Below, in pieces: positions 1 through 6,743 of a stretch of 8,381 nt of DNA; the stretch's first letter is position 1, and each line of letters begins with the position of its first letter. The DNA lies in contig JAGAOA010000124.1 in NCBI GenBank assembly GCA_017623955.1, positions 1 to 8,381 of the forward strand, written 5' to 3'. The notes beneath the pieces were generated by a model, which made no database searches, had not been told where the DNA came from, and saw only the letters and a program-made list of their open reading frames with translations. The position numbers were made by a program, and so were the translations under genes. The stretch comes from Opitutales bacterium. GTDB taxonomy: Bacteria > Verrucomicrobiota > Verrucomicrobiae > Opitutales > CAG-312.

Positions 1-878
1 AGCCAGTTGCAGTGCAATCCACATCGAAGACTATCGCTGAAGTATCTGTAAAGCCCGCAGTTACAACAAAAATACAGTCGTATGGTTTGTTTAGTGAAAT
101 ATCTATTGATAAAATAATACCGAGTCCATATCAGGCACGTAAGGAATTTTCAGAAGAAGAAATAAAAGAGTTGGCAGATTCTATTGCCTCTGAAGGTTTA
201 ATCCAACCGCTCTTGGTTCGTCAGACAAAAGATGGCTATGAACTGATAGCGGGAGAACGTCGTTTGCGTGCGTGTAGAAAGTTAGGTTTAAAGAAGGTCG
301 TAGTAGTTGTTCAAAGTGCGAGTGATGCGTCTGCAGCGGTGAAAGGGCTCATAGAGAACTTGCAACGTTCAGATTTAAATCCTATGGAAGAGGCACGTGG
401 TATATTGAATTTGATGGAAAATTTTCATCTAACTCAAGATTCTGTATCGCAACGAATAGGGAAACCGCGTTCAAGTATAGCAAATTCCTTGCGTTTGTTA
501 AAATTGCCAGAAGAAGTACAAGGTTACATATCTAAAGGACTAATAAGTATGGGACATGCAAAAATTCTTTCAGGTATAGAAGATGCAGCCCACATGCTTA
601 TCTTGGCACGTCAGATTATCGAAAAGGGGTGGAATGTTCGCAATACAGAAGATGCCGTAAGACGTTTAAAAAATACAAAAGCACGTCGAACTGCAGGTTC
701 TATATTGTCTAATGCTGCCGAAAACGCAGTTATTCGTGACATACAAAATAAAGTGTCAACAAAGTTGAATGCATCCGTAGCAATTCAGCATTCAGGCAAG
801 CGTGGTAAAATCATAATAGAATATCTTGATAACGATGATTTATCGCGAATACTTGAAAAGATTGGCGTAAAAATTTGA
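1..878 (+). CDS. parB: Chromosome-partitioning protein ParB/Spo0J (5' end outside window)
   Basis: This is the CTP-dependent DNA clamp that loads at parS sites near the origin and works with ParA in chromosome segregation. Residues are counted from a GTG at base 12. The N-terminal ParB/Srx domain starts near residue 30 with IPSPYQAR (36-43). The CTP-binding motif LIAGERR is at 78-84 and ENLQR at 115-119, followed by DLNPMEEA. The helix-turn-helix is at about 138-166 (LTQDSVSQRIGKPRSSIANS), and the C-terminal dimerisation region is at about 235-288. The reading frame stays open to the window edge (P-V-A before the GTG). The usual N-terminal ParA-contacting motif of the GLGRGLxALI type is missing and no ribosome binding site precedes the GTG. 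I therefore infer that the true start lies upstream, and that parA may be there too. The stop overlaps the start of the next gene. The family call is firm; the start is not. Confidence 0.93.
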   Translation, partial: PVAVQSTSKTIAEVSVKPAVTTKIQSYGLFSEISIDKIIPSPYQARKEFSEEEIKELADSIASEGLIQPLLVRQTKDGYELIAGERRLRACRKLGLKKVVVVVQSASDASAAVKGLIENLQRSDLNPMEEARGILNLMENFHLTQDSVSQRIGKPRSSIANSLRLLKLPEEVQGYISKGLISMGHAKILSGIEDAAHMLILARQIIEKGWNVRNTEDAVRRLKNTKARRTAGSILSNAAENAVIRDIQNKVSTKLNASVAIQHSGKRGKIIIEYLDNDDLSRILEKIGVKI

Positions 879-1777
879 ATATAAGTTCAAAAATTTTTCT
901 ATTTATAATAACTGCGGTTGCGCTTGCGTTACCGCAGATAGTTTGTGCGCAAGTAAAACAGCATGATTTTACGCAGGGAAATAAGACGTTAGAGAATAAG
1001 CAAATAACACCAGAAACATCTCGATTGTCTGATAAACGTACAGGTTTAGAAGAAAAATCGTTTAAAACTAGAGACTATAATGTTCCGCATAAGTCAGATT
1101 CCCTTATAGAGAAATCGTTTTATATGGAAGATAAAAATCCGATGTTCTCTCCAGAGACCTCGCATACAGATTCCGATAAAACGTTTGCCGAAAAGAAGTT
1201 TACGCCCGATAAAGAGAATTGGCGTAATTCAGAAAAACAGCAGAAGTTGTTTGATGCCGAACGCGATATGTCGAAAACATATAAAGGAAAAATCGACATA
1301 GAAAAAAGAGCAATTTTTGATACCGATTATTTGCGACATGTCTATGAAGATATGCAAGAGCGTTCAATGCAAGATATAAACAAATATCAGTTTCGTCGCT
1401 CGCATCCTACCGATCCCGGAATAAAAACAACAATAGCAGGTAGCGAGCATACAGCAGTTGATGATGGTTCTAGTTTTCTAGATAATTTTTCGTTGCGCGA
1501 TAGAATCCAAGTAGATGTTCCGTCAGCCTCATTTAAGGGTAATCCTACATCGCGGTCAGCACAAAGAGCTCAAAAAGCTCAAAAAGCATCAAAAGTTTCA
1601 GAAGTATCTAGTGAAGGTTTGATAAAAAAGTCTGATACAGTTCGTACTAGAAAAGGAAAAGTTCAATCTGTAGAATATATCGATTCAAAAGAATCGCAGA
1701 AGTATGATTTTTTGCGTGTACCTAAGGGGATGAAAGCTAAAGGAAAAGCCGTTATAAAAGTAGAAACCGATGAATGA
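875..1777 (+). CDS. Exported low-complexity charged protein of unknown function
   Basis: I do not recognise this family. The protein has 300 residues. Residues 1-25 form a signal peptide: a short polar N-terminus with a lysine, a hydrophobic core at about 8-20, and the likely signal peptidase I site V-C-A before Q26. No lipobox is present, because Val precedes the Cys. The mature part is rich in Lys, Glu, Asp and Ser, has no membrane segment and looks largely disordered. A degenerate motif recurs at 57-70 (TGLEEKSFKTRDYN), 76-89 (DSLIEKSFYMEDKN) and 103-116 (KTFAEKKFTPDKEN). ITPETS (45-50) and FSPETS (92-97) also echo each other, and residues 229-240 are an A-Q-K type repeat. The start is TTG at 875, overlapping the parB stop as TTGA. 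A stop at 854-856 leaves no ATG or GTG upstream, and the next Met is at residue 82, so only this TTG keeps the signal peptide. It is probably co-translated with parB and acts in the periplasm or envelope. Confidence 0.8.
   Translation: MNISSKIFLFIITAVALALPQIVCAQVKQHDFTQGNKTLENKQITPETSRLSDKRTGLEEKSFKTRDYNVPHKSDSLIEKSFYMEDKNPMFSPETSHTDSDKTFAEKKFTPDKENWRNSEKQQKLFDAERDMSKTYKGKIDIEKRAIFDTDYLRHVYEDMQERSMQDINKYQFRRSHPTDPGIKTTIAGSEHTAVDDGSSFLDNFSLRDRIQVDVPSASFKGNPTSRSAQRAQKAQKASKVSEVSSEGLIKKSDTVRTRKGKVQSVEYIDSKESQKYDFLRVPKGMKAKGKAVIKVETDE
1558..1593 (+). repeat. Four 9-bp tandem repeats inside the exported protein gene
   Basis: Four consecutive 9-bp units are AGCACAAAG, AGCTCAAAA, AGCTCAAAA and AGCATCAAA; the middle two are identical. 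They encode A-Q-R, A-Q-K, A-Q-K, A-S-K (residues 229-240). Because the unit is a multiple of three, copy-number change would lengthen or shorten the protein without shifting its frame. Confidence 0.75.
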
Positions 1778-1851
1778 TATTTTAAGTTTCTTTCACTCTT
1801 TTTCATAGGTCAATTTTGTAGTTTATTAATGCTTTTGTGCTTTAAAAATGG

Positions 1852-1882
1852 TTGACTTTATTGTTGTTTTTTAGAGTATAAA
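1852..1882 (+). promoter_or_regulatory. Possible sigma-70-type promoter upstream of pta
   Basis: TTGACT at 1852-1857 matches a -35 box in five of six bases, and TATAAA at 1877-1882 resembles a -10 box. The spacer is 19 bp, longer than the optimal 17, so the promoter would be weak or the boxes coincidental in AT-rich DNA. Its place at the head of the tightly spaced pta-to-tex run fits an operon promoter. Confidence 0.35.
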
Positions 1883-1898
1883 ATAGTTAAATCAAATT

Positions 1899-1903
1899 AA
1901 GGA
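1899..1903 (+). promoter_or_regulatory. Ribosome binding site of pta
   Basis: AAGGA lies 9 bases before the ATG at 1913. It is the clearest Shine-Dalgarno sequence together with the one before the second EEP gene, and it supports the chosen pta start. Confidence 0.7.
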
Positions 1904-1912
1904 TTTTCAATT

Positions 1913-2953
1913 ATGGCACTTGTAAAAAAACTTTCAGCTAGACTTCAAAATCACCCTAAACGAATAGTTTATCCCGATGGCGAAAATTTGCGTGTAATAA
2001 AGGCTGCACGTCAGTTTGCAACAAGAAAATTGGGTGTTCCAATTTTGCTTGGAAATAAGGAAAAGATATTGGGAATTGCCGAAGCTAATCAGATAAGAAC
2101 CGATGGTTTAAAGATAATAAATCCTCCGTTGTCTGATGATTTTGATGTGTTGGTAAAATTGATGAATGCTCTTCCCCCATTTAAAGATTTTGATTTGGAT
2201 TCCGTAAAAAATATGGTGGCACAGCCATTGTATTTTGCACTTCTAATGCTTGCAACAGGTAGGTGCGATGCTATGGTAACAGGTGCTAATAGTGCAACAT
2301 CTAGTTCGTTGCGTCCAATATTCCAAATAATATCTAAGCAAAAAGGTATCGCAACAGTTAGTTCTATGATGGTTGTATCTACTGGTGTAGAATCGTTGGG
2401 AATTAACGGCGATTTATTCTTGTCTGATTGTGGGGTTGTTTCAGAACCTAATGAAAAGGAGCTTTGCGATATTGCAGTAACTACTGGTATGTTGGTAAAT
2501 CAATTTACATTGCAGACTCCAAAAATTGCAATGCTTTCATTTGTTACAAAGTCTCCTAATCCAAAGAGTGCAAGTGTTTTGAAAATGCGTGCTGCAACGG
2601 CGTTAGTTCACGAAAAGAATGTCGCAGAAAATTTGGGTTTTGAAGTTGATGGCGAATTGCAAGTTGATGCGGCTTTGCGACCAGATGTAGCATTGCAAAA
2701 AGGGCTTTCAAGTTCTGTTGCTGGAAGAGCAAATGTGCTAATCTTTCCCGACCTAAATGCTGGAAATATAACGTCGAAAATGTTACAGATAACCTCCGCA
2801 GATGTCCGTTGCTATGGTTATATTCTAACAGGTTTAACAAAACCAGTTGGTGAAGTATCTCGAGGAGCAACAGAAAGTGATATTTTTGGGACAAGTGTTA
2901 TTGTGGCTGCACAGGCTGTAGATAGACGTTTTTTATCGCCTCAAGAGCAGTAA
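1913..2953 (+). CDS. pta: Phosphate acetyltransferase
   Basis: This enzyme interconverts acetyl-CoA plus phosphate and acetyl phosphate plus CoA in the cytoplasm, usually with acetate kinase, to make or activate acetate. At 346 residues it is a short, single-domain Pta without the N-terminal regulatory domain of the long enterobacterial form. Family motifs seen are RIVYPDGENLRVIKAA (17-32), DAMVTGA (119-125), AMLSFVTKSPNPKS (206-219), VDGELQVDAAL (245-255), NVLIFPDLNAGN (274-285) and PVGEVSRGATESD (311-323). S316, R317 and D323 are spaced like the catalytic Ser-Arg and Asp of the Methanosarcina enzyme. The related phosphate butyryltransferase is the main alternative, but the VDGELQ and SRGAT blocks favour acetyl. 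No acetate kinase gene is in the window. It appears to head the downstream run, with a 36-bp gap to the ABC-F gene. Confidence 0.93.
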   Translation: MALVKKLSARLQNHPKRIVYPDGENLRVIKAARQFATRKLGVPILLGNKEKILGIAEANQIRTDGLKIINPPLSDDFDVLVKLMNALPPFKDFDLDSVKNMVAQPLYFALLMLATGRCDAMVTGANSATSSSLRPIFQIISKQKGIATVSSMMVVSTGVESLGINGDLFLSDCGVVSEPNEKELCDIAVTTGMLVNQFTLQTPKIAMLSFVTKSPNPKSASVLKMRAATALVHEKNVAENLGFEVDGELQVDAALRPDVALQKGLSSSVAGRANVLIFPDLNAGNITSKMLQITSADVRCYGYILTGLTKPVGEVSRGATESDIFGTSVIVAAQAVDRRFLSPQEQ

Positions 2954-2989
2954 AAATGCTGGTAAGAAGGGCATGTGTAGTAGCAGAAA

Positions 2990-4900
2990 ATGATTGAGAT
3001 AAAAAATATATCGCTTGCTTTTGGTGCTAGAAAGATTTTCGATTGTGCAAGTGCCGTTATAAATAAGCACGATAAAATTGGGCTTGTTGGTTCAAATGGG
3101 GCAGGGAAATCTACATTGCTGAAAATTCTTGCAGGATTGGAGTCTTCCGATTCTGGAGAAATCGCAAAACCTAAATACGTTACAGTAGGTTATCTTCCAC
3201 AAGAAGCCTTAATTACAGGAACTAGACCTTTATACGAAGAAGCGGAATCATCTTTTTAAGATGTCCTTACAGCTCGACAAGAATTGGAATCGGTAAATGA
3301 AGTTTTGGCTAGTGCTGATACAAATTCTCGAGAATATTCCGATGCTCTTGAAGTAATGGGCGAACTTCAACATCGCCTTGAAGATTTACAAGAAAGTAAG
3401 TTGCGTTCGCGTGTAGAAACAGTGTTGCAAGGGCTAGGTTTTAAAATGAGCGATATGCAACGACCTTGTTCTGAATTCTCAGGCGGGTGGCAAATGCGTA
3501 TAGCATTGGCAAAAATTTTATTGCGTTCGCCATCGTTAATTATGCTTGACGAACCTACTAATCACTTAGATATAGAGTCTGTTGCGTGGCTTGAAAGCTA
3601 TCTTCAAAATTATTCAGGTGCAGTAATCATAGTCAGTCACGATAAAGCTTTTTTAGATGCCTTAACATCTCGAACATTTCACGTTTCAAAAGGTCGTCTA
3701 GATGTGTATGCAGGCAATTTTGATTTTTATCTTACTGAGAGTGCTAAGCGATTAGAAATCTTGCAAAAAGCAGCCGCAAATCAACAACGAGCCATTGCAA
3801 AAACCGAGCGTTTTATTGAGCGTTTTCGTAGTAAAAATACAAAGGCAGCTCAAGTTCAAAGTAGAATAAAAGCGTTAGATAAAATAGAACGTATCGAAGT
3901 TGAAGATGATTATGATGGCGAAATAAATTTTACTTTTCCCGAAGTAAAACGAAGTGGTCAAGTTGTGTTAGATATTTGTAATGTATCTAAGTCGTTCGGT
4001 ACAAATAAAGTTTTAGATAACATTTCATTTAAAGTTGAACGTGGGGAACGTGTAGCTCTTGTTGGTGTTAATGGAGCAGGTAAATCTACCTTGGCGAAAA
4101 TTATTTCAGGAGAATTATTGGCAGATGATGGAAAAGCTCTATTGGGTAGTAATGTTGAAATGTCGTTTTTTGCACAACATCAGTCTGATAGGCTCGATAA
4201 AAATAATGATGTTTTAACAGAAGCGTCGGCAGATATTTCTTTTGAACGTAAAACAAAAGTACGAGGTTTGTTGGGGTCGTTTTTATTCTCTGGTGATGAT
4301 GTTTTTAAAAGTGTAGGAGTTCTTTCTGGTGGCGAAAAAAATCGTTTGGCATTGGCTAAGATGTTGTTGAAAGATTTTAACTTTCTCTTGCTCGACGAAC
4401 CTACAAATCATCTAGATATAAATTCAAAAAAAGTTTTGCAAAATGCATTAGCAAGCTTTGGTGGAACGTACTTGATTGTAAGTCACGATAGAGATTTTCT
4501 GGACCCTATTGTTGATAGAGTCATAGAGCTTAGCCAAAATGGCGTGCGTTTCTTTGAGGGAAATCTAAGCGATTATGTAGAGCGTATTAAGGCAGAAGGT
4601 AAAATAGTATGTGCCTCGAAACCTCAAGTCAAAGTCTCAGACTATAAATTGAGACGAAAACAGCAGTCAATGGAACGTCAAGAGTTGTCTCGCAAGAAAA
4701 AACAAGTTGCCTTAATAGAAGAAAAAATATCTCTTATAGAAGAAGACCTTTCCAAGATAGAAGTAGAAATGGCATCTCCAGACTTCTTCAAAAAAGGTGT
4801 TCAATGTGCTTCTACAACCGAAAATTATAATTTTTTAAAGAATGAACTTCAACAACTTTACTCGCAGTGGGAACTGTTGAGTTCCGAATTGGAACAATAA
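2990..4900 (+). pseudogene. ABC-F family ATPase interrupted by one in-frame stop
   Basis: ABC-F proteins are soluble twin-ATPase factors that bind the ribosomal E site; none moves a substrate. Read through the stop, the frame has 636 positions, normal for the Uup/YdiF-like group. The first ATPase has Walker A GSNGAGKST (34-42) and Q-loop Q71 before the stop. After it come the signature FSGGWQ (about 163-168), Walker B LDEPTNHLD (186-194) and switch His (217). The inter-domain linker, rich in charged helices, is at about 240-315. The second ATPase has GVNGAGKST (359-367), LSGGEKN (445-451) and LDEPTNHLD (468-476). A C-terminal coiled coil follows at about 550-636. TAA is codon 90, and both sides are in the same frame, so this is a substitution and not an indel. 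The downstream piece could only start from a TTG at 3284 or later and would lack the first Walker A. Everything else is intact, so the lesion is very recent, a sequencing error, or read through. Only a weak, distant AGAAGGG (2965-2971) precedes the ATG. Confidence 0.85.
3257..3259 (+). other. Premature in-frame TAA in the ABC-F gene
   Basis: The codons run S-S-F-stop-D-V-L-T-A-R-Q-E-L-E without a frame change. One substitution from a sense codon such as GAA, AAA or CAA explains it. An acidic residue before D-V-L would suit the family, so GAA is my preferred ancestral codon, by inference. Confidence 0.85.
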
Positions 4901-4918
4901 TAATTAAATATAAAATAT

Positions 4919-5812
4919 ATGAAAACAAAAATACTAAGTTTATTGTATATTGCGATGTCATTTACGTTGTTTGGTTGTCAAACAGAGAACTTGGCAAAAA
5001 TAAAAGTTGCAAGTTTTAATATTCAGTTGGCTCCAACTCCAGAAAAAAACCATTGGCAAAATTCACGAAAAGACGCAACCAAGGCTTTGATAGCCTATCA
5101 TGGTTTTGAAATTTTTGGTTGTCAGGAAACATATTTGCATCAGATAAAAGATGTTATCCCTGAAGGGTATTCATTTGTTGGTGTAGCGCGCGATGATGGT
5201 GCTGAAAAAGGCGAGTATTGTCCGATTCTTTTCGATACATCAAAATTTGAAGTTCTAAACTCTAGCACATTTTGGATTTCAGAAACACCTGAAAAAGTCT
5301 CAAAAGGTTGGCGTGCAAAATGCAGAAGAATTTGTACGTGGGGCAAATTTAAACATAAGTCAACAAATAAAATCTTCTACTTCTTTAATACTCATTTAGA
5401 TCATAAATCGTCTAAAGCAAAACAAGAAGGCGTAAAGTTGCTATATAAGAAAATCAACGAAATTGCAGGCAATAATACATTCTTCCTTACGGGAGATTTC
5501 AACGTATATGCCGAGCATGATTATTTTAAGCCAATGTTTAGCGATAACAGATTTAAACATGCTCGCGATATCTGTGAAACAAAGCCTTATGGACCAAGTG
5601 GTTCGTATCATGCGTATAAAGGGATTGTTAATCCTAAACACCGATTGGCTGATTTAGTTATAGTTTCTTCAAACGTAAAAGTAAAAACTTTTGCAGTGCT
5701 TACAGATAGAATTGCAAAGTTTGAGTTCGATGATAAGCTCTCAAAAAATAATCAAAAAGATTACGACTATGTTTCGGATCACTTCCCTGTGGCAGTCGAT
5801 GTTGAATTTTAA
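4919..5812 (+). CDS. EEP (endonuclease/exonuclease/phosphatase) superfamily lipoprotein, copy 1
   Basis: This is an exported metal-dependent phosphoesterase-fold protein of 297 residues with unknown substrate. Its layout matches the uncharacterised bacterial EEP group that carries GTFWISETP (here STFWISETP, 116-124). Residues 1-19 form a signal peptide ending in L-F-G before C20, a lipobox with an unusual Phe at -2, so it is probably a membrane-anchored lipoprotein. The catalytic set looks complete: N34 in SFNIQ, E70 in GCQET, N157 and H159 in NTHLDH, D193 and N195 in TGDFN, D245, and D287-H288 in SDHFP. The block around D245 is LADLVIVS, where copy 2 has the more usual IDYIWVS. It starts 18 bp after the ABC-F stop with no visible Shine-Dalgarno. 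Nuclease, phosphatase or sphingomyelinase-like activity cannot be told apart from sequence. Confidence 0.87.
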   Translation: MKTKILSLLYIAMSFTLFGCQTENLAKIKVASFNIQLAPTPEKNHWQNSRKDATKALIAYHGFEIFGCQETYLHQIKDVIPEGYSFVGVARDDGAEKGEYCPILFDTSKFEVLNSSTFWISETPEKVSKGWRAKCRRICTWGKFKHKSTNKIFYFFNTHLDHKSSKAKQEGVKLLYKKINEIAGNNTFFLTGDFNVYAEHDYFKPMFSDNRFKHARDICETKPYGPSGSYHAYKGIVNPKHRLADLVIVSSNVKVKTFAVLTDRIAKFEFDDKLSKNNQKDYDYVSDHFPVAVDVEF

Positions 5813-5814
5813 TT

Positions 5815-5820
5815 GAAAGG
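5815..5820 (+). promoter_or_regulatory. Ribosome binding site of EEP copy 2
   Basis: GAAAGG lies 8 bases before the ATG at 5829, within the 16-bp gap after copy 1. Copy 1 has no such site, so copy 2 may be translated more efficiently. Confidence 0.6.
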
Positions 5821-5828
5821 TAAATTAT

Positions 5829-6728
5829 ATGAAAAATAAAATTATTAGTATTATGTTTCTTTTTATGGCTTTTACATTTTGTAATGCGCAAGAAATGCAA
5901 AGAGCTGAACAACCTGTAAAAATAAAAGTAGCATCGTTTAATATTCAGATGGCTGCAACACCAGAAAAAGTCTATTGGCAGACTCGTAAAGATGCTGCAA
6001 AAAATCTTTTGGCATATCATAAATTCGATATTTTTGGTTGTCAGGAAACTTTTTTGCATCAGATAAAATATGTAATACCTGAGGGCTATGCTTTTGTAGG
6101 TGTAGGTCGAAATGATGGCGTTGAAGCTGGTGAATATTCTCCAGTAATTTATAATACAGCAAAGTTTGAAGTTTTAAAATCGGGAACTTTTTGGATTTCA
6201 GAGACACCAGAAAAAGTGTCAAAAGGTTGGGGGGCAAAACATTTCCGTATTTGCTCGTGGGGAGAATTTAAACATAAGGCAACAGGTAGAACTTTTTTCT
6301 TTTTCAATACTCACTTAGATCACCGTGTTGTTAAGGCTAAAGAAGAAGGCGTAAAGTTGCTCAAAAAGAAAATAGAAGAAATTGCAGGAGGTAAAACGTA
6401 TTTCTTAACGGGCGATTTCAATATTTGTTTGGGCGATGAAAAATTGAAGCCACTTGTAGATAGTCCTGAATTTATCCATGCAAAAGATATAGCAAAGTTA
6501 GTATATGCTCCAGCCGGTGGAACGTATCATGCCTATACAGGTGTGGCTCGTGCGTTTATCGATTATATTTGGGTATCGAAAAATGTAAAAGTAAATAAGT
6601 ATGCAGTTCTTACAGATAGAATAGGTAAGCTTAAATACAATTATTCATTGGCTGATAAAAAAGAGAGACAAAAAGATGTCGATTACGCATCAGATCATTT
6701 CCCAATCGTAGCAGAAGTAGAATTTTAA
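5829..6728 (+). CDS. EEP (endonuclease/exonuclease/phosphatase) superfamily exported protein, copy 2
   Basis: This 299-residue tandem paralogue of the preceding gene aligns along almost the whole mature length, with well over half the residues identical by eye. It differs at the N-terminus: the signal peptide (1-20) ends in C-N-A before Q21, a signal peptidase I site with no lipobox, so the product should be soluble in the periplasm or outside the cell. The catalytic residues are all present: N38 in SFNIQ, E73 in GCQET, N160 and H162 in NTHLDH, D196 and N198 in TGDFN, D245 in IDYIWVS, and D289-H290 in SDHFP. The GTFWISETP motif (119-127) supports the same uncharacterised EEP group. It lies 16 bp after copy 1 and 15 bp before tex, so it is probably cotranscribed with both. 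The substrate is unknown. Confidence 0.88.
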   Translation: MKNKIISIMFLFMAFTFCNAQEMQRAEQPVKIKVASFNIQMAATPEKVYWQTRKDAAKNLLAYHKFDIFGCQETFLHQIKYVIPEGYAFVGVGRNDGVEAGEYSPVIYNTAKFEVLKSGTFWISETPEKVSKGWGAKHFRICSWGEFKHKATGRTFFFFNTHLDHRVVKAKEEGVKLLKKKIEEIAGGKTYFLTGDFNICLGDEKLKPLVDSPEFIHAKDIAKLVYAPAGGTYHAYTGVARAFIDYIWVSKNVKVNKYAVLTDRIGKLKYNYSLADKKERQKDVDYASDHFPIVAEVEF

Positions 6729-6743
6729 ACATCTAATAATATT

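Larger units (their letters stand above)
1778..1912 (+). other. Intergenic region between the parB-linked gene and pta
   Basis: This is the only sizeable gap in the window, 135 bp and very AT-rich. Its 3' half holds a candidate promoter and a ribosome binding site for pta. I see no G/C-rich stem followed by a T-run, so no convincing intrinsic terminator for the upstream pair. GTCAA at 1809-1813 and TTGAC at 1852-1856 are complementary but separated by a long AT-rich loop. Confidence 0.6.

Noticed and set aside
1809..1856. GTCAA and TTGAC inverted match as a possible terminator or operator
   Set aside because: There are only five paired bases and a long AT-rich loop, and the right arm is better explained as part of a -35 box.
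2556..2894. 112-codon minus-strand ORF opposite pta
   Set aside because: It lies wholly inside a well-conserved pta region, has no family motif, and is a shadow of the real frame.
2973..2993. Six-codon leader ORF (M-C-S-S-R-K) ending in TGA over the ABC-F start as ATGA, which could suggest attenuation as in some resistance ABC-F genes
   Set aside because: Its only purine-rich site, AGAAGGG at 2965-2971, is one base from the ATG, too close for a working ribosome binding site, and no alternative hairpins are seen. Chance is likely.
3261..3296. Short ORF starting at the ATG just after the ABC-F stop
   Set aside because: It is in a different frame from both ABC-F pieces and ends after eleven codons, so it cannot restart the protein.
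4869..4895. GGAAC / GTTCC / GGAAC segments able to form two mutually exclusive 5-bp hairpins just before EEP copy 1
   Set aside because: The stems are short, lie inside the ABC-F coding end and have no T-run after them, so neither a terminator nor a riboswitch is supported.
5700..6237. Minus-strand ORFs of 119 and 99 codons across the EEP gene junction
   Set aside because: Both run opposite conserved EEP coding sequence, show low-complexity composition and no motif, and would need a gene antisense to both paralogues.
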